Assembly: GCA_040275425.1 (NCBI GenBank)
Contig: JBEOKB010000038.1
Location: 1 to 10,081 of the forward strand
Length of the DNA: 10,081 nucleotides
Source of the DNA: Pinisolibacter sp040275425
GTDB taxonomy: Bacteria; Pseudomonadota; Alphaproteobacteria; Rhizobiales; Ancalomicrobiaceae
Direction of reading: 5' to 3'
Positions 1-6,298 of this stretch are shown here, piece by piece. Position 1 is the stretch's first letter; each line of letters begins with the position of its first letter. The notes beneath the pieces were generated by a model, which was given only the letters and a program-made list of their open reading frames with translations, searched no databases and was not told the origin of the DNA. The position numbers were made by a program, and so were the translations under genes.

Positions 1-277
1 ATGGAGGCGGTGCACCGTGGGCTAGAGGCAGCTGCGGTGGCGGCTGGGGCGCCTTCTTCGGCGGCGGCCGCTTGGCCGGCTCCGGCGGCGGCGAGGGCTT
101 GGGCGACTCGGAGGGTGGCGGAGACGGGGGAGGAGGCGGCGGCGGCTTCTTCTCCACCACGCGGATCTCCACCTTCTTCTTCACCGGCGCCGCGCGCGCA
201 GGGATGTTCAGCGCGCCCACGAACAGGGCGGCGTGCACCATCAGCGACAGGACCAGCGTGATCGGGATTCGGTCCAT
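1..277 (-). CDS. tonB: TonB-family energy transducer, N-terminal part (runs off left edge)
   Basis: The minus strand stays open from an ATG at 277 to the window edge (92 codons). Residues about 4-23 form one hydrophobic segment containing S11 and H15 with three residues between, matching the SxxxH motif of the TonB membrane anchor. It is followed by a lysine-rich stretch (KKK at about 33) and a long proline/lysine/glutamate region typical of the periplasm-spanning linker. The C-terminal domain that contacts outer-membrane receptors lies outside the window. The gene starts 7 bases after the exbD stop, so exbB-exbD-tonB form one operon. By family knowledge, TonB carries energy from the inner-membrane ExbB-ExbD motor to outer-membrane transporters. 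A TolA-like or gliding-associated paralogue is possible because only the N-terminus is seen. Confidence 0.75.
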   Translation of the reverse strand, partial: MDRIPITLVLSLMVHAALFVGALNIPARAAPVKKKVEIRVVEKKPPPPPPPSPPPSESPKPSPPPEPAKRPPPKKAPQPPPQLPLAHGAPPP

Positions 278-284
278 CGCGCGC

Positions 285-737
285 TCAGGGCGTGGGGCTC
301 GGCGCCGGGCTCTCGGCGGTGGGCGCCGAGAACTCGCTCTGGGTGTTGATCGCGAGCTTGGCCACGCCCTCGGCCTTCACGAGGTCCACGATCTGCACGA
401 AGCGCCCGTGGGTCATGGCGGCGTCGGCGCCGATCACGGCCTCCGGCTCCTTGCCTGCCGCGCGCTCGGCGCGGATCAGCGCCCGGAGCTCGTCGTCGGT
501 CGCACGCTTGTTGTTCACGTACAGCTCGCCCTCGCGCGTCAGCACGATGGCCAAGGTCGACTGCGGCGTGTCCTCTCCGGTGGAGGCCTTGGGGAGGTTG
601 ATGGGGATGGCCGGCGTCACGATGTAGCTCGCCGTCATCATGAAGATGATCAGCAGCACCAAGATGATGTCCACCAGCGGCGTGATGTTGATCCCCGTGA
701 TGCCCTCGTCGTCGTCGTCGCTCGCTGCGCCCGCCAT
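285..737 (-). CDS. exbD: Biopolymer transport protein ExbD/TolR
   Basis: This 150-residue protein has a short acidic cytoplasmic N-terminus (DDDDE at 7-11), one transmembrane helix at about 21-40, and a periplasmic domain to about 133, the usual ExbD plan. The sequence INITPLVDIILVLLIIFMM carries the family Asp (D23), equivalent to the proton-carrying Asp25 of E. coli ExbD. The last 15 residues are a Pro/Ser/Ala-rich tail. The ATG lies 2 bases after the exbB stop and the gene is followed closely by tonB, so it should be co-translated with both. With ExbB it forms the inner-membrane channel that uses proton motive force. TolR is the main alternative, but the downstream TonB-like gene favours ExbD. 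Confidence 0.9.
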   Translation of the reverse strand: MAGAASDDDDEGITGINITPLVDIILVLLIIFMMTASYIVTPAIPINLPKASTGEDTPQSTLAIVLTREGELYVNNKRATDDELRALIRAERAAGKEPEAVIGADAAMTHGRFVQIVDLVKAEGVAKLAINTQSEFSAPTAESPAPSPTP

Positions 738-739
738 CG

Positions 740-1384
740 TCAGCTCTCCTTGGCGTTGCGCGCGCCGAGGTGTGCGTACACCACGCGGGCCAGCACGTCG
801 GTGTTGTTGACGTTCCGCTTCACGACGCTCTTGAAGTAGTTGAACGCGACCACCGCCGGCAGCGCCACGGCCAAGCCGACCGCGGTCGCCACCAGCGCCT
901 CCGAGATGCCGTACATGACGGCCTGCGCGCCGCCGGCGCCCTTGCTCACGTCGGTCACCGACAGGTCACGGAACGCGCGGATGATGCCGAGCACCGTGCC
1001 GAACAGGCCGATGAACGGCGCGTTGTTGCCCAGCGTGCCGAGGAAGATGAGGCGCGCCTCGAAGCGGGCCTTCTGCCGCACCAGCTCGCCGCTCATCAGC
1101 TCGCGGACGGTGTCGGCGCCCGAGGCGAGGTTGTCGAGGCCCTGCTTGACGACGTGGAACTCCATCGTGTCGCCGCCGAACAACGCGCGCGCCCCCGACA
1201 CATCGCCCTTCTGGAGCAGCGGCAGCATCCGGTCGGCGACCTCACGCGCGTCGACCTTCCGACGGGCGTAGAACAAGACCCGCTCGATCATGATGGCGAC
1301 CGAGATCACCGAGAGGCCGACCAGCAGCCAGAGCACCCACTCCGAGCCCAGCAGGGCCAGAGCATTCATGGACCGTTCGATCAT
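740..1384 (-). CDS. exbB: Biopolymer transport protein ExbB/TolQ/MotA family
   Basis: From the ATG at 1384 this is 214 residues with three hydrophobic segments at about 16-34, 112-136 and 162-184, separated by a cytoplasmic loop, as in ExbB. The family signature TLGNNAPFIGLFGTVLGI sits at 117-134 in the second helix, and the third helix has the small-residue pattern EALVATAVGLAVALP. The frame is open back to 1465, but the 1384 start is preferred: GAAGG lies 10 bases upstream (1395-1399 on the plus strand), and the extra 27 residues would precede a normal ExbB N-terminus. It is the first gene of an exbB-exbD-tonB operon. It would form the pentameric stator around ExbD that powers TonB. Confidence 0.9.
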   Translation of the reverse strand: MIERSMNALALLGSEWVLWLLVGLSVISVAIMIERVLFYARRKVDAREVADRMLPLLQKGDVSGARALFGGDTMEFHVVKQGLDNLASGADTVRELMSGELVRQKARFEARLIFLGTLGNNAPFIGLFGTVLGIIRAFRDLSVTDVSKGAGGAQAVMYGISEALVATAVGLAVALPAVVAFNYFKSVVKRNVNNTDVLARVVYAHLGARNAKES

Positions 1385-1689
1385 CGCGTGCGTACCTTCG
1401 ACTGCCCCAGAGACGATGACAAACGAAAAGACGGGGCGGTGCTCGGCGAACGCGCGACCGCCCACGCTTGTTCCATGTGCAGGGCTCGACGGCGGGTGAG
1501 CAGCGCGGCGGACTACCGAGGGCGGGCAAGTCCGGCGAGGCCAGGGTCGAGGCTCGATGGTCGGCGAGGTCTCGGGGCCTACGAACGCGACCAGGGATCG
1601 GGCGTGGGATCCGGGGCGTGGGATCCGGGGCGCGTCCCCGAGGGTCGGACGCGCGCCCGGTAGGATCAGACGTGCGGCGCCGAGGTCGG
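1385..1689. other. Intergenic region between exbB and the 68-aa gene
   Basis: No convincing gene lies in these 305 bases; the open frames lack family features and ribosome binding sites. It should hold the exbB promoter on the minus strand, but I see no good -35/-10 pair. The only structures are the 14-base tandem repeat at 1600-1632 and a 5-bp GC hairpin (1626-1640) without a T tract. Confidence 0.5.
1600..1632. repeat. 14-bp tandem repeat, two full copies plus a partial third
   Basis: The unit GGGCGTGGGATCCG occurs at 1600-1613 and 1614-1627 with no mismatch, then GGGCG starts a third copy at 1628-1632. It lies between two minus-strand genes and is probably a slippage product. No function is evident. 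Confidence 0.8.
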
Positions 1690-1896
1690 CTACGCGGCGT
1701 CGTCTTCGATGTCGTCGGGGCCGATCAGCGGGATGACGACGGGGTCACCCATAAACGGCTCGTCGTCGCGGCGCGCGGGCTGCCGCGGGCGGTCGCGCTC
1801 GATGGGGAGCTCAGCGTAGATACGCCGGCGCTCGAAGGCGCGCTCCCTCTCTTCGTCGTCTCGTCGGATCGAGTCGATGATGTAGGCGTCCAGCAT
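1690..1896 (-). CDS. Small hypothetical protein with an MLDAYIID start (68 aa)
   Basis: From the ATG at 1896 this is a 68-residue protein with no signal peptide or membrane segment. It begins MLDAYIIDSIRR, followed by a very charged Arg/Glu stretch (about 11-45) likely to be helical, then a PVVIPLI patch near the C-terminus and an acidic tail. The frame is open to 2001, but AAGGGG 8 bases upstream of the 1896 ATG (1905-1910 on the plus strand) supports this start. Short proteins opening MLDAYIID-x-IR and ending in a hydrophobic patch are, as I recall, common in myxobacterial genomes and have no known function. It is transcribed away from the microcompartment operon and shares its upstream region. 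Confidence 0.65.
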   Translation of the reverse strand: MLDAYIIDSIRRDDEERERAFERRRIYAELPIERDRPRQPARRDDEPFMGDPVVIPLIGPDDIEDDAA

Positions 1897-2154
1897 GGCA
1901 GCGACCCCTTTCGGCCTGTTCGGCCCTGTGAGTATCGGTCTCACTCCCGCGGCTGTCTTCGCTCGACTGTCTCTGTCCACCACATGACGGACCATAGCCA
2001 CGTATGTTTCAACGTCTCGCGCCTCCGTCAGACTTCCTCTCTATGCTGAGAGTGTCGGTCTTGGAACGGCTGTGACGGCGCCGCCACACCTCGACCCCAC
2101 CCTCCCCTCAACTTCGCGTGATGACGGGGCTCGCGCTCCGCTCCGATTCGCGGT
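1897..2154. promoter_or_regulatory. Divergent control region between the 68-aa gene and the microcompartment operon
   Basis: These 258 bases separate divergent genes and must contain the microcompartment operon promoter. Visible elements are a 16-base direct repeat (1926-1941 and 2046-2061), an inverted repeat GTGAG-N7-CTCAC at 1928-1944, and another, CTCTC-N6-GAGAG, at 2037-2052, each overlapping one copy of the direct repeat. TATGCT at 2042-2047 could be a -10 box but has no matching -35, and I found no sigma-54 type site. No regulator gene is encoded here. Confidence 0.45.
1926..2061. repeat. Pair of 16-bp near-identical direct repeats 120 bp apart
   Basis: CTGTGAGTATCGGTCT at 1926-1941 and CTGAGAGTGTCGGTCT at 2046-2061 match at 14 of 16 positions. 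The first copy lies 30 bases upstream of the 68-aa gene's ATG and the second ends 93 bases before the first shell gene. Each overlaps a small inverted repeat. This arrangement fits a pair of operators, which is an inference. Confidence 0.55.
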
Positions 2155-2805
2155 ATGGCGCCCGTCGAGATGGCCGAGAACGTTTCGCTCCGTGCGTACC
2201 AGTTCATCGACAGCCTGCAGCCGCAGCTCACCTCGCACATCTGTACGACGTGCAAGGGGTATTTCCCGGTACCCGGCGTGGCGTCGCTGTTCGTCGAGAT
2301 CGCCCCCGGCATGCAGATCCATCGGCTGCTGGACCGCGCGCTGAAGGCCACGAACGTCACGCCGGCCACGATCGTGGTGGAGCGCGCGTACGGCATGCTC
2401 GAGGTGCACCACGAGGACAAGGGCCAGGTCCTGGCGGCCGGCGCGGCGATCCTCGAGTTCCTCAACGCCAAGGAAGACGACCGCATCAAGCCCAAGGTCG
2501 TCTCCAACACCATCATCCGCTCCATCGAGCCGTACCACGCGATGATCTTGGACAAGATCCGCTTCGGCCAGATGATCAACCCGGGCGAGTCCCTGTTCAT
2601 CATGGAGACGGAGCCCGCCGCCTACGTGGCCTTCGCGGCCAACGAGGCCGAGAAGGCCGCCAACGTGAAGTTGGTGGACGTGATCCCGTTCGGCGCGTTC
2701 GGCCGCCTGTACCTGGCGGGCTCGGAGTCCGAGGTCGACTCCGCCGCCAAGGCAGCGGTGGATGCGATCGCGTCGATCCGCGGCGTCGAGCGCGCCGCCA
2801 AGTAA
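2155..2805 (+). CDS. Microcompartment shell protein, tandem BMC domain, double-stacked trimer type (BMC-T2-like)
   Basis: This 216-residue protein has two BMC domains, about 10-105 and 115-210. LRAYQFIDSLQPQL (12-25), PVPG (38-41), VEIAPG (47-52) and ERAYGMLEVHH (76-86) place it with the double-stacked trimers such as Haliangium ochraceum BMC-T2 and CsoS1D. E76 and R77 match the Glu/Arg pair that gates the large central pore in that class, so it probably passes bulky metabolites or cofactors. Domain 2 has the conserved PGESLFIMETEPA stretch. Unlike the H. ochraceum protein as I recall it, it has C30 and C33 in a CxxC pattern. The start may be M6 (2170), which fits homologue N-termini better; neither start has a strong ribosome binding site. 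It is the first gene of the shell operon. Confidence 0.9.
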   Translation: MAPVEMAENVSLRAYQFIDSLQPQLTSHICTTCKGYFPVPGVASLFVEIAPGMQIHRLLDRALKATNVTPATIVVERAYGMLEVHHEDKGQVLAAGAAILEFLNAKEDDRIKPKVVSNTIIRSIEPYHAMILDKIRFGQMINPGESLFIMETEPAAYVAFAANEAEKAANVKLVDVIPFGAFGRLYLAGSESEVDSAAKAAVDAIASIRGVERAAK

Positions 2806-2821
2806 GCTCGAGTGACAGACT

Positions 2822-2843
2822 CGGGGTGAGCAAGCTCGCCCCG
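2822..2843 (+). other. Strong intercistronic hairpin upstream of the BMC-H gene
   Basis: CGGGGTGAG (2822-2830) pairs with CTCGCCCCG (2835-2843) through nine base pairs, one of them G-U, around a CAAG loop. It sits in the 70-base gap after the first shell gene and ends 18 bases before the BMC-H ribosome binding site. An A-rich stretch follows rather than a T tract, so it is not a standard terminator. A role in mRNA processing or stability is inferred. Confidence 0.6.
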
Positions 2844-2875
2844 GAATGACCGCAGAAAAAGGGAGATCCGAAGAC

Positions 2876-3175
2876 ATGACGGACGCACTGGGGATGATCG
2901 AGACCAAGGGCTTCGTGGGCATGGTCGAGGCCGCCGACGCGATGGTGAAGGCCGCCAAGGTCGAGCTGGTCGGCTACGAGAAGATCGGCGGCGGCTATGT
3001 GACCGCCATCGTGCGCGGTGACGTGGCCGCGGTGAAGGCCGCTGTCGAGGCGGGCGCCCGTGGCGCCGAGCGCGTCGGCGAGCTGGTCAGCGTGCACGTG
3101 ATCCCGCGCCCGCACGGGAACATCGACCTCACGCTGCCTCTGGGCCGTACCCCCGCGGACGCCGGAAAGAAGTAG
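2876..3175 (+). CDS. Microcompartment shell hexamer protein (BMC-H)
   Basis: This is a single BMC domain of 99 residues, the normal BMC-H length. It opens ALGMIETKGFVGMVEAADAM, has the edge lysine of the AAKVEL motif (K28) that packs hexamers side by side, and a pore loop KIGGGYV with glycines at 38-40 lining the central pore. VIPRPH ends the fold, followed by a short tail. It closely resembles H. ochraceum BMC-H (Hoch_5815) as I recall it. It should be the main facet protein. The frame is open to 2846, but the ATG at 2876 gives the family N-terminus and has GGGAG at 2861-2865 upstream. The next gene starts 2 bases after its stop, so the two are translationally coupled. Confidence 0.95.
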   Translation: MTDALGMIETKGFVGMVEAADAMVKAAKVELVGYEKIGGGYVTAIVRGDVAAVKAAVEAGARGAERVGELVSVHVIPRPHGNIDLTLPLGRTPADAGKK

Positions 3176-3177
3176 GC

Positions 3178-3477
3178 GTGCTCCTCGGCAGGGTCATCGG
3201 CACTGTCGTCGCGAGCAAGAAGGATCCTGCGCTCGAGGGGCTCAAGATGCTCCTCGTGAAGGTCACGGATCTGACGGGCAAGCCGACAGGGAGTGTCATC
3301 GTGGCCGCCGACGCCGTAGGCGCCGGCGTGGGCGAGCTGGTGCTCTACGCCGCCGGCTCGTCGGCGCGCCAGACCGTCGAGACCAAGGATCGACCGATCG
3401 ACCACGTGATCATGGCGATCGTCGACCAGGTCGAGGCCGACGGCGTGCTCACCTACGACAAGGCGAACGACGGGTAG
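3178..3477 (+). CDS. Microcompartment vertex pentamer protein (BMC-P, EutN/CcmL family)
   Basis: This 99-residue protein starts with GTG at 3178, with GGAAAGAAG at the end of the BMC-H gene as a likely ribosome binding site. LLGRVIGTVVASKKDPALEG (2-21), VAADAVGAGVGELVLYAAGSS and PIDHVIMAIVD are the conserved parts of the EutN/CcmL fold. Five copies cap each vertex of the polyhedral shell. It lies 2 bases after the BMC-H gene and 3 bases before the aldehyde dehydrogenase, within a tightly packed operon. No truncation is seen. The resemblance to H. ochraceum BMC-P1 (Hoch_5814) is strong from memory. Confidence 0.93.
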   Translation: MLLGRVIGTVVASKKDPALEGLKMLLVKVTDLTGKPTGSVIVAADAVGAGVGELVLYAAGSSARQTVETKDRPIDHVIMAIVDQVEADGVLTYDKANDG

Positions 3478-3480
3478 TCC

Positions 3481-4992
3481 ATGGTGCAGCTCGACGAGGC
3501 GAAGATCGCGGAGATTGTGGCGCGCGTCGTGGCGCGTGTCCTGCCCGAGAGCGGGTCGGCGGGCTCCGGTGGCCCGGCCCCCGCTACGACGGCGTCGAAG
3601 CCGCCGAAGGAGCCGTGGTGTGCCCCGGCGCCGCCCAAGTACGAGCCCAGCGTGTCGCCGGCGATCCGCACGGGCGCGCGCGGGCGCGGTGTGTTCGACG
3701 ACATGGATCGAGCCGTCGAGGCCGCCTACCACGCGCACAAGAAGCTGGAGAGCGCGTCGCTCGAGCTGCGAGCCAAGGTCATCGCCGCCATGCGCGTGGC
3801 GGCCGAGGCCGAGACGCCGCGCATCTCGGAGATGGCGGTCCAGGAGACCGGCCTCGGGCGGGTGGACGACAAGCTCAAGAAGAACGCCCTCGTCACGCAC
3901 AAGACGCCGGGCCTCGAGATCCTTCGCCCCCAGGCGTGGTCGGGCGATCACGGCCTGATGCTGGTCGAGCGCGCGCCGTTCGGCGTCATCGGCGCGATCA
4001 CCCCCACCACCAACCCCACCGAGACCATCATCTGCAACGCCATCGGTATGGTCGCCGGTGGCAACGCGGTCGTGTTCAACGTCCACCCGTCGGCCAAGGG
4101 CGTCTCCAACTACCTGGTCAGCAAGCTCAACGACGCCATCGTGGGCGTGGGCGGCCCGGAGAACCTGATCACCTCGATGGCCGACCCCACCATCGAGTCG
4201 GCCGGCGCGCTGATGAAGCACAAGGGCATCCGGCTGCTGGTGGTCACGGGCGGCCCCGGTGTCGTGGCGGCCGCCATGAACAGCGGTAAGCGCGCGATCG
4301 CCGCCGGTCCCGGCAACCCGCCGGTGGTCGTGGACGAGACGGCTGATCTCACGCGCGCCGCCAAGGGCATCGTCAGCGGCGGGAGCCTCGACAACTGCAT
4401 CGTCTGCGTGGCGGAGAAGGAGATCATCGCGGTCTCCGAGATCGCCGACCAGCTGAAGAAGCTCTGTGTCGAGCACGGCGCCTACGAGGTGAAGGGGCCG
4501 ATGATCGAGCGGCTCCGCAAGCTCGTGGTGCAGGACGACGGCCTCCACCCGCACAAAGACTGGGTCGGCAAGGACGCCACCAAGATCCTCGAGGCCATCG
4601 GCGTGAAAGCCCCGGCGAGCACGCGGATGATCATCGTCGAGGGCGACGAGTCGAGCCCCTTCGTCCAGGGCGAGCTGCTGATGCCGGTGCTGGGCTTCGT
4701 CCGTGTGCCGACCGTCGAGGAGGCCATCGCGATGGCCAAGCGCGTCGAGCACGGCTTCGGCCACACCGCCGCCATGTACTCGACGGACATCGACAACCTC
4801 CACGCGATGGCCCGCACCATCAACACGTCGATCTTCACCAAGAACGCGCCGACGTACGCCGGGCTCGGGCTCGGCGGTGAGGGCTACACGTCGTTCACCA
4901 TCGCCTCGCCCACCGGCGAGGGGCTCACCAACGCCACGCACTTCACGCGGGAGCGCCGGTGCACACTCGTCGACAGCTTCCGCATCGTCTGA
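3481..4992 (+). CDS. CoA-acylating aldehyde dehydrogenase with encapsulation peptide (PduP/EutE-like)
   Basis: This 503-residue enzyme would oxidise an aldehyde to its acyl-CoA using NAD+ and CoA inside the microcompartment. Residues 4-20 (LDEAKIAEIVARVVARVL) form an amphipathic helix typical of cargo encapsulation peptides. A Gly/Pro/Ala-rich linker follows to about residue 55, then the catalytic domain. FGVIGAITPTTNPTE (167-181) is the family nucleotide-binding region, and GPGNPPVVVDETADL starts at 276. The catalytic cysteine should be C309 in SLDNCIVCVAEKE, aligned to the cysteine of the PduP motif; C306 is an extra one. It follows the BMC-P gene by 3 bases. Substrate chain length cannot be told from sequence alone. 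It is the only recognisable cargo enzyme in the operon. Confidence 0.92.
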   Translation: MVQLDEAKIAEIVARVVARVLPESGSAGSGGPAPATTASKPPKEPWCAPAPPKYEPSVSPAIRTGARGRGVFDDMDRAVEAAYHAHKKLESASLELRAKVIAAMRVAAEAETPRISEMAVQETGLGRVDDKLKKNALVTHKTPGLEILRPQAWSGDHGLMLVERAPFGVIGAITPTTNPTETIICNAIGMVAGGNAVVFNVHPSAKGVSNYLVSKLNDAIVGVGGPENLITSMADPTIESAGALMKHKGIRLLVVTGGPGVVAAAMNSGKRAIAAGPGNPPVVVDETADLTRAAKGIVSGGSLDNCIVCVAEKEIIAVSEIADQLKKLCVEHGAYEVKGPMIERLRKLVVQDDGLHPHKDWVGKDATKILEAIGVKAPASTRMIIVEGDESSPFVQGELLMPVLGFVRVPTVEEAIAMAKRVEHGFGHTAAMYSTDIDNLHAMARTINTSIFTKNAPTYAGLGLGGEGYTSFTIASPTGEGLTNATHFTRERRCTLVDSFRIV

Positions 4993-5684
4993 CGCTCGGG
5001 CTGGGCATGCTCACGGTCGGCCTGGTCCTGGGCGCGGCCGGCTGCGGCACCTCGCGCTACGTCGGGTCCGTGGGCCCCAGCGGCGTCTACGGCAACCTCG
5101 GCTATGGCCTCACGCTCAACCTCCAGGCCGGTGAGCTGTCGGCGCGCTGGAAGCTGGTCAGCCCCGACGCGCCCGAGGAGGCGCCACCGGGTGCCTCGCC
5201 CGAGGCCCTCAACGCGCCGCTCGACCTCGACGGCGATGGCGAGCTCGAGGGTCGCGAGACCATGCGGCACCTGCGCCCTACCCTGCGGCTGATCGCGAGG
5301 TCCTCCAGTGTCGCCGCGGTGCGGCTCGACGTGGACGTCGTCATCCTCGGTGGCGCCGAGGCCGAGCGGCCGCTGGACGAGGTCGCGCGGGCCGCGCGCG
5401 TGGAGCTGGCGGGCGCACCTACCGGTGAGGACGCCTGGACCGAGCTGCGCGTGGCGCCGTCGTTCCACGCGCGAGCACTCAGTGGTCCTGGGTTCCGGCT
5501 GGCGGTCATCGATCAGGTCGGCTTCCAAGGCGAGGCCGCGGCCACCCCACGGCGCCACTCGGTGCGCGTGCTGCTCGTGGCCCCCGAGGTGACCCCAGCC
5601 CTCGCGGCCGACTTCGAGCTCGTGCTCGGCGCGCTCTCGTTGGCGAGCCAGGCCGGCCCCGTGAGCCGCCAGGACAAGTGGTGA
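4959..5684 (+). CDS. Predicted lipoprotein of unknown function within the microcompartment operon
   Basis: I do not recognise the family. The 241-residue frame begins with GTG at 4959, overlapping the dehydrogenase gene by 34 bases. The N-terminus has arginines at 4, 5 and 10, a hydrophobic core (11-27) and a lipobox LGAAGC with the lipidated cysteine at 29, so it should be exported and anchored in a membrane. The internal ATG at 5007 would leave too short a signal, which favours the GTG. Residues 89-100 (DLDGDGELEGRE) fit the 12-residue EF-hand calcium loop, with Asp at 1, 3 and 5 and Glu at 12. The rest is mixed beta/alpha without membrane segments. Its stop overlaps the start of the next shell gene (GTGA), so it is coupled to the operon although the product should not reach the cytosolic shell. 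Confidence 0.75.
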   Translation: MHTRRQLPHRLTLGLGMLTVGLVLGAAGCGTSRYVGSVGPSGVYGNLGYGLTLNLQAGELSARWKLVSPDAPEEAPPGASPEALNAPLDLDGDGELEGRETMRHLRPTLRLIARSSSVAAVRLDVDVVILGGAEAERPLDEVARAARVELAGAPTGEDAWTELRVAPSFHARALSGPGFRLAVIDQVGFQGEAAATPRRHSVRVLLVAPEVTPALAADFELVLGALSLASQAGPVSRQDKW

Positions 5685-6298
5685 CGAGCCCCGCGCCCTT
5701 GGCCGTGCGCCGTCCCGCGCTCGGGTCGCTCGAGCTGGCCAGCATCGCCCGCGGCATCGTGGTCCTCGACCAGATGGCCAAGCGGGCCGAGACCACCATC
5801 GTCGCCGCGCGCACGATCTCGCCCGGGCGGTACTGGATCTTGGTGTCCGGCGAGGTGGCGGAGGTCGACGAGGCCATGGCCGCCGCGCGCGAGGCCGCCC
5901 GCGAGGATCTGGTGGCGCTCCTGGTGCTCGCCGATCCCTCCGAGGCGCTGCGCCAGGCGCTGGCCTCCGAGCTGCCCTTGGCGCTCGGTGAGTCTCTGGC
6001 GATCGTCGAGACCACCACGCTGGCCGCCGCGCTGCTGGGGCTCGATCGCGCGGTCAAAGACGCCGGCGTCGCGCCGCTCGAGCTACGCCTCGGCGCTGGC
6101 CTGACCGGCAAGGGCGTGTTCACGCTGACGGGGCCGCTGCACCTCATCGAGGCCGCGCGCGACGTCATCACCGCCGTCGTGGAGGCGCCGCAGCTGGTGC
6201 GGATCGAGCTGATCGCGCAGCCGCACCCCGACCTGCCGGCGCACCTGCTCGAGGCGGAGGCGCCGTGGGTGCGCGGCCCCTCCGGGCGCACACGCTGA
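5681..6298 (+). CDS. Microcompartment shell protein, tandem BMC domain, single-layer trimer type (BMC-T1-like)
   Basis: This is a 205-residue protein with two BMC domains, about 13-95 and 102-190. The opening PALGSLELASIARGI and the later GEVAEVDEAMAAAREAA and GVFTLTGPLHLIEAARDV closely match H. ochraceum BMC-T1 (Hoch_5812) as I recall it. It would form single-layer pseudohexameric trimers in the facets. There is no cysteine at all, so it cannot hold an Fe-S cluster in the pore as PduT does. The GTG at 5681 overlaps the upstream stop as GTGA; a second GTG at 5678 is in frame and equally possible. The BMC fold is complete by about 6245. The tail after that (about 15 residues) lies close to the suspected join and may not be native. 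Confidence 0.9.
   Translation: MTSPAPLAVRRPALGSLELASIARGIVVLDQMAKRAETTIVAARTISPGRYWILVSGEVAEVDEAMAAAREAAREDLVALLVLADPSEALRQALASELPLALGESLAIVETTTLAAALLGLDRAVKDAGVAPLELRLGAGLTGKGVFTLTGPLHLIEAARDVITAVVEAPQLVRIELIAQPHPDLPAHLLEAEAPWVRGPSGRTR

Noticed and set aside
1626..1640. GC hairpin CGGGG-CGCGT-CCCCG as a terminator for the 68-aa gene
   Set aside because: The stem is only 5 bp, there is no T tract in either direction, and it overlaps the tandem repeat that explains the base pattern.
770..1663. Plus-strand open frame of 297 codons over exbB
   Set aside because: Antisense to a clear ExbB with membrane segments and signature motif; composition is His/Arg/Asp-rich shadow type.
2042..2047. TATGCT as a -10 promoter box for the shell operon
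   Set aside because: The position is plausible, but no -35 hexamer lies 16-18 bases upstream, and such matches are common by chance. It is mentioned only within the control region.
2995..4941. Long minus-strand open frame (648 codons) opposite BMC-H, BMC-P and the dehydrogenase
   Set aside because: It is rich in His/Asp/Arg/Gly, as expected from antisense reading of GC-rich codons, and the three plus-strand genes beneath it are certain.
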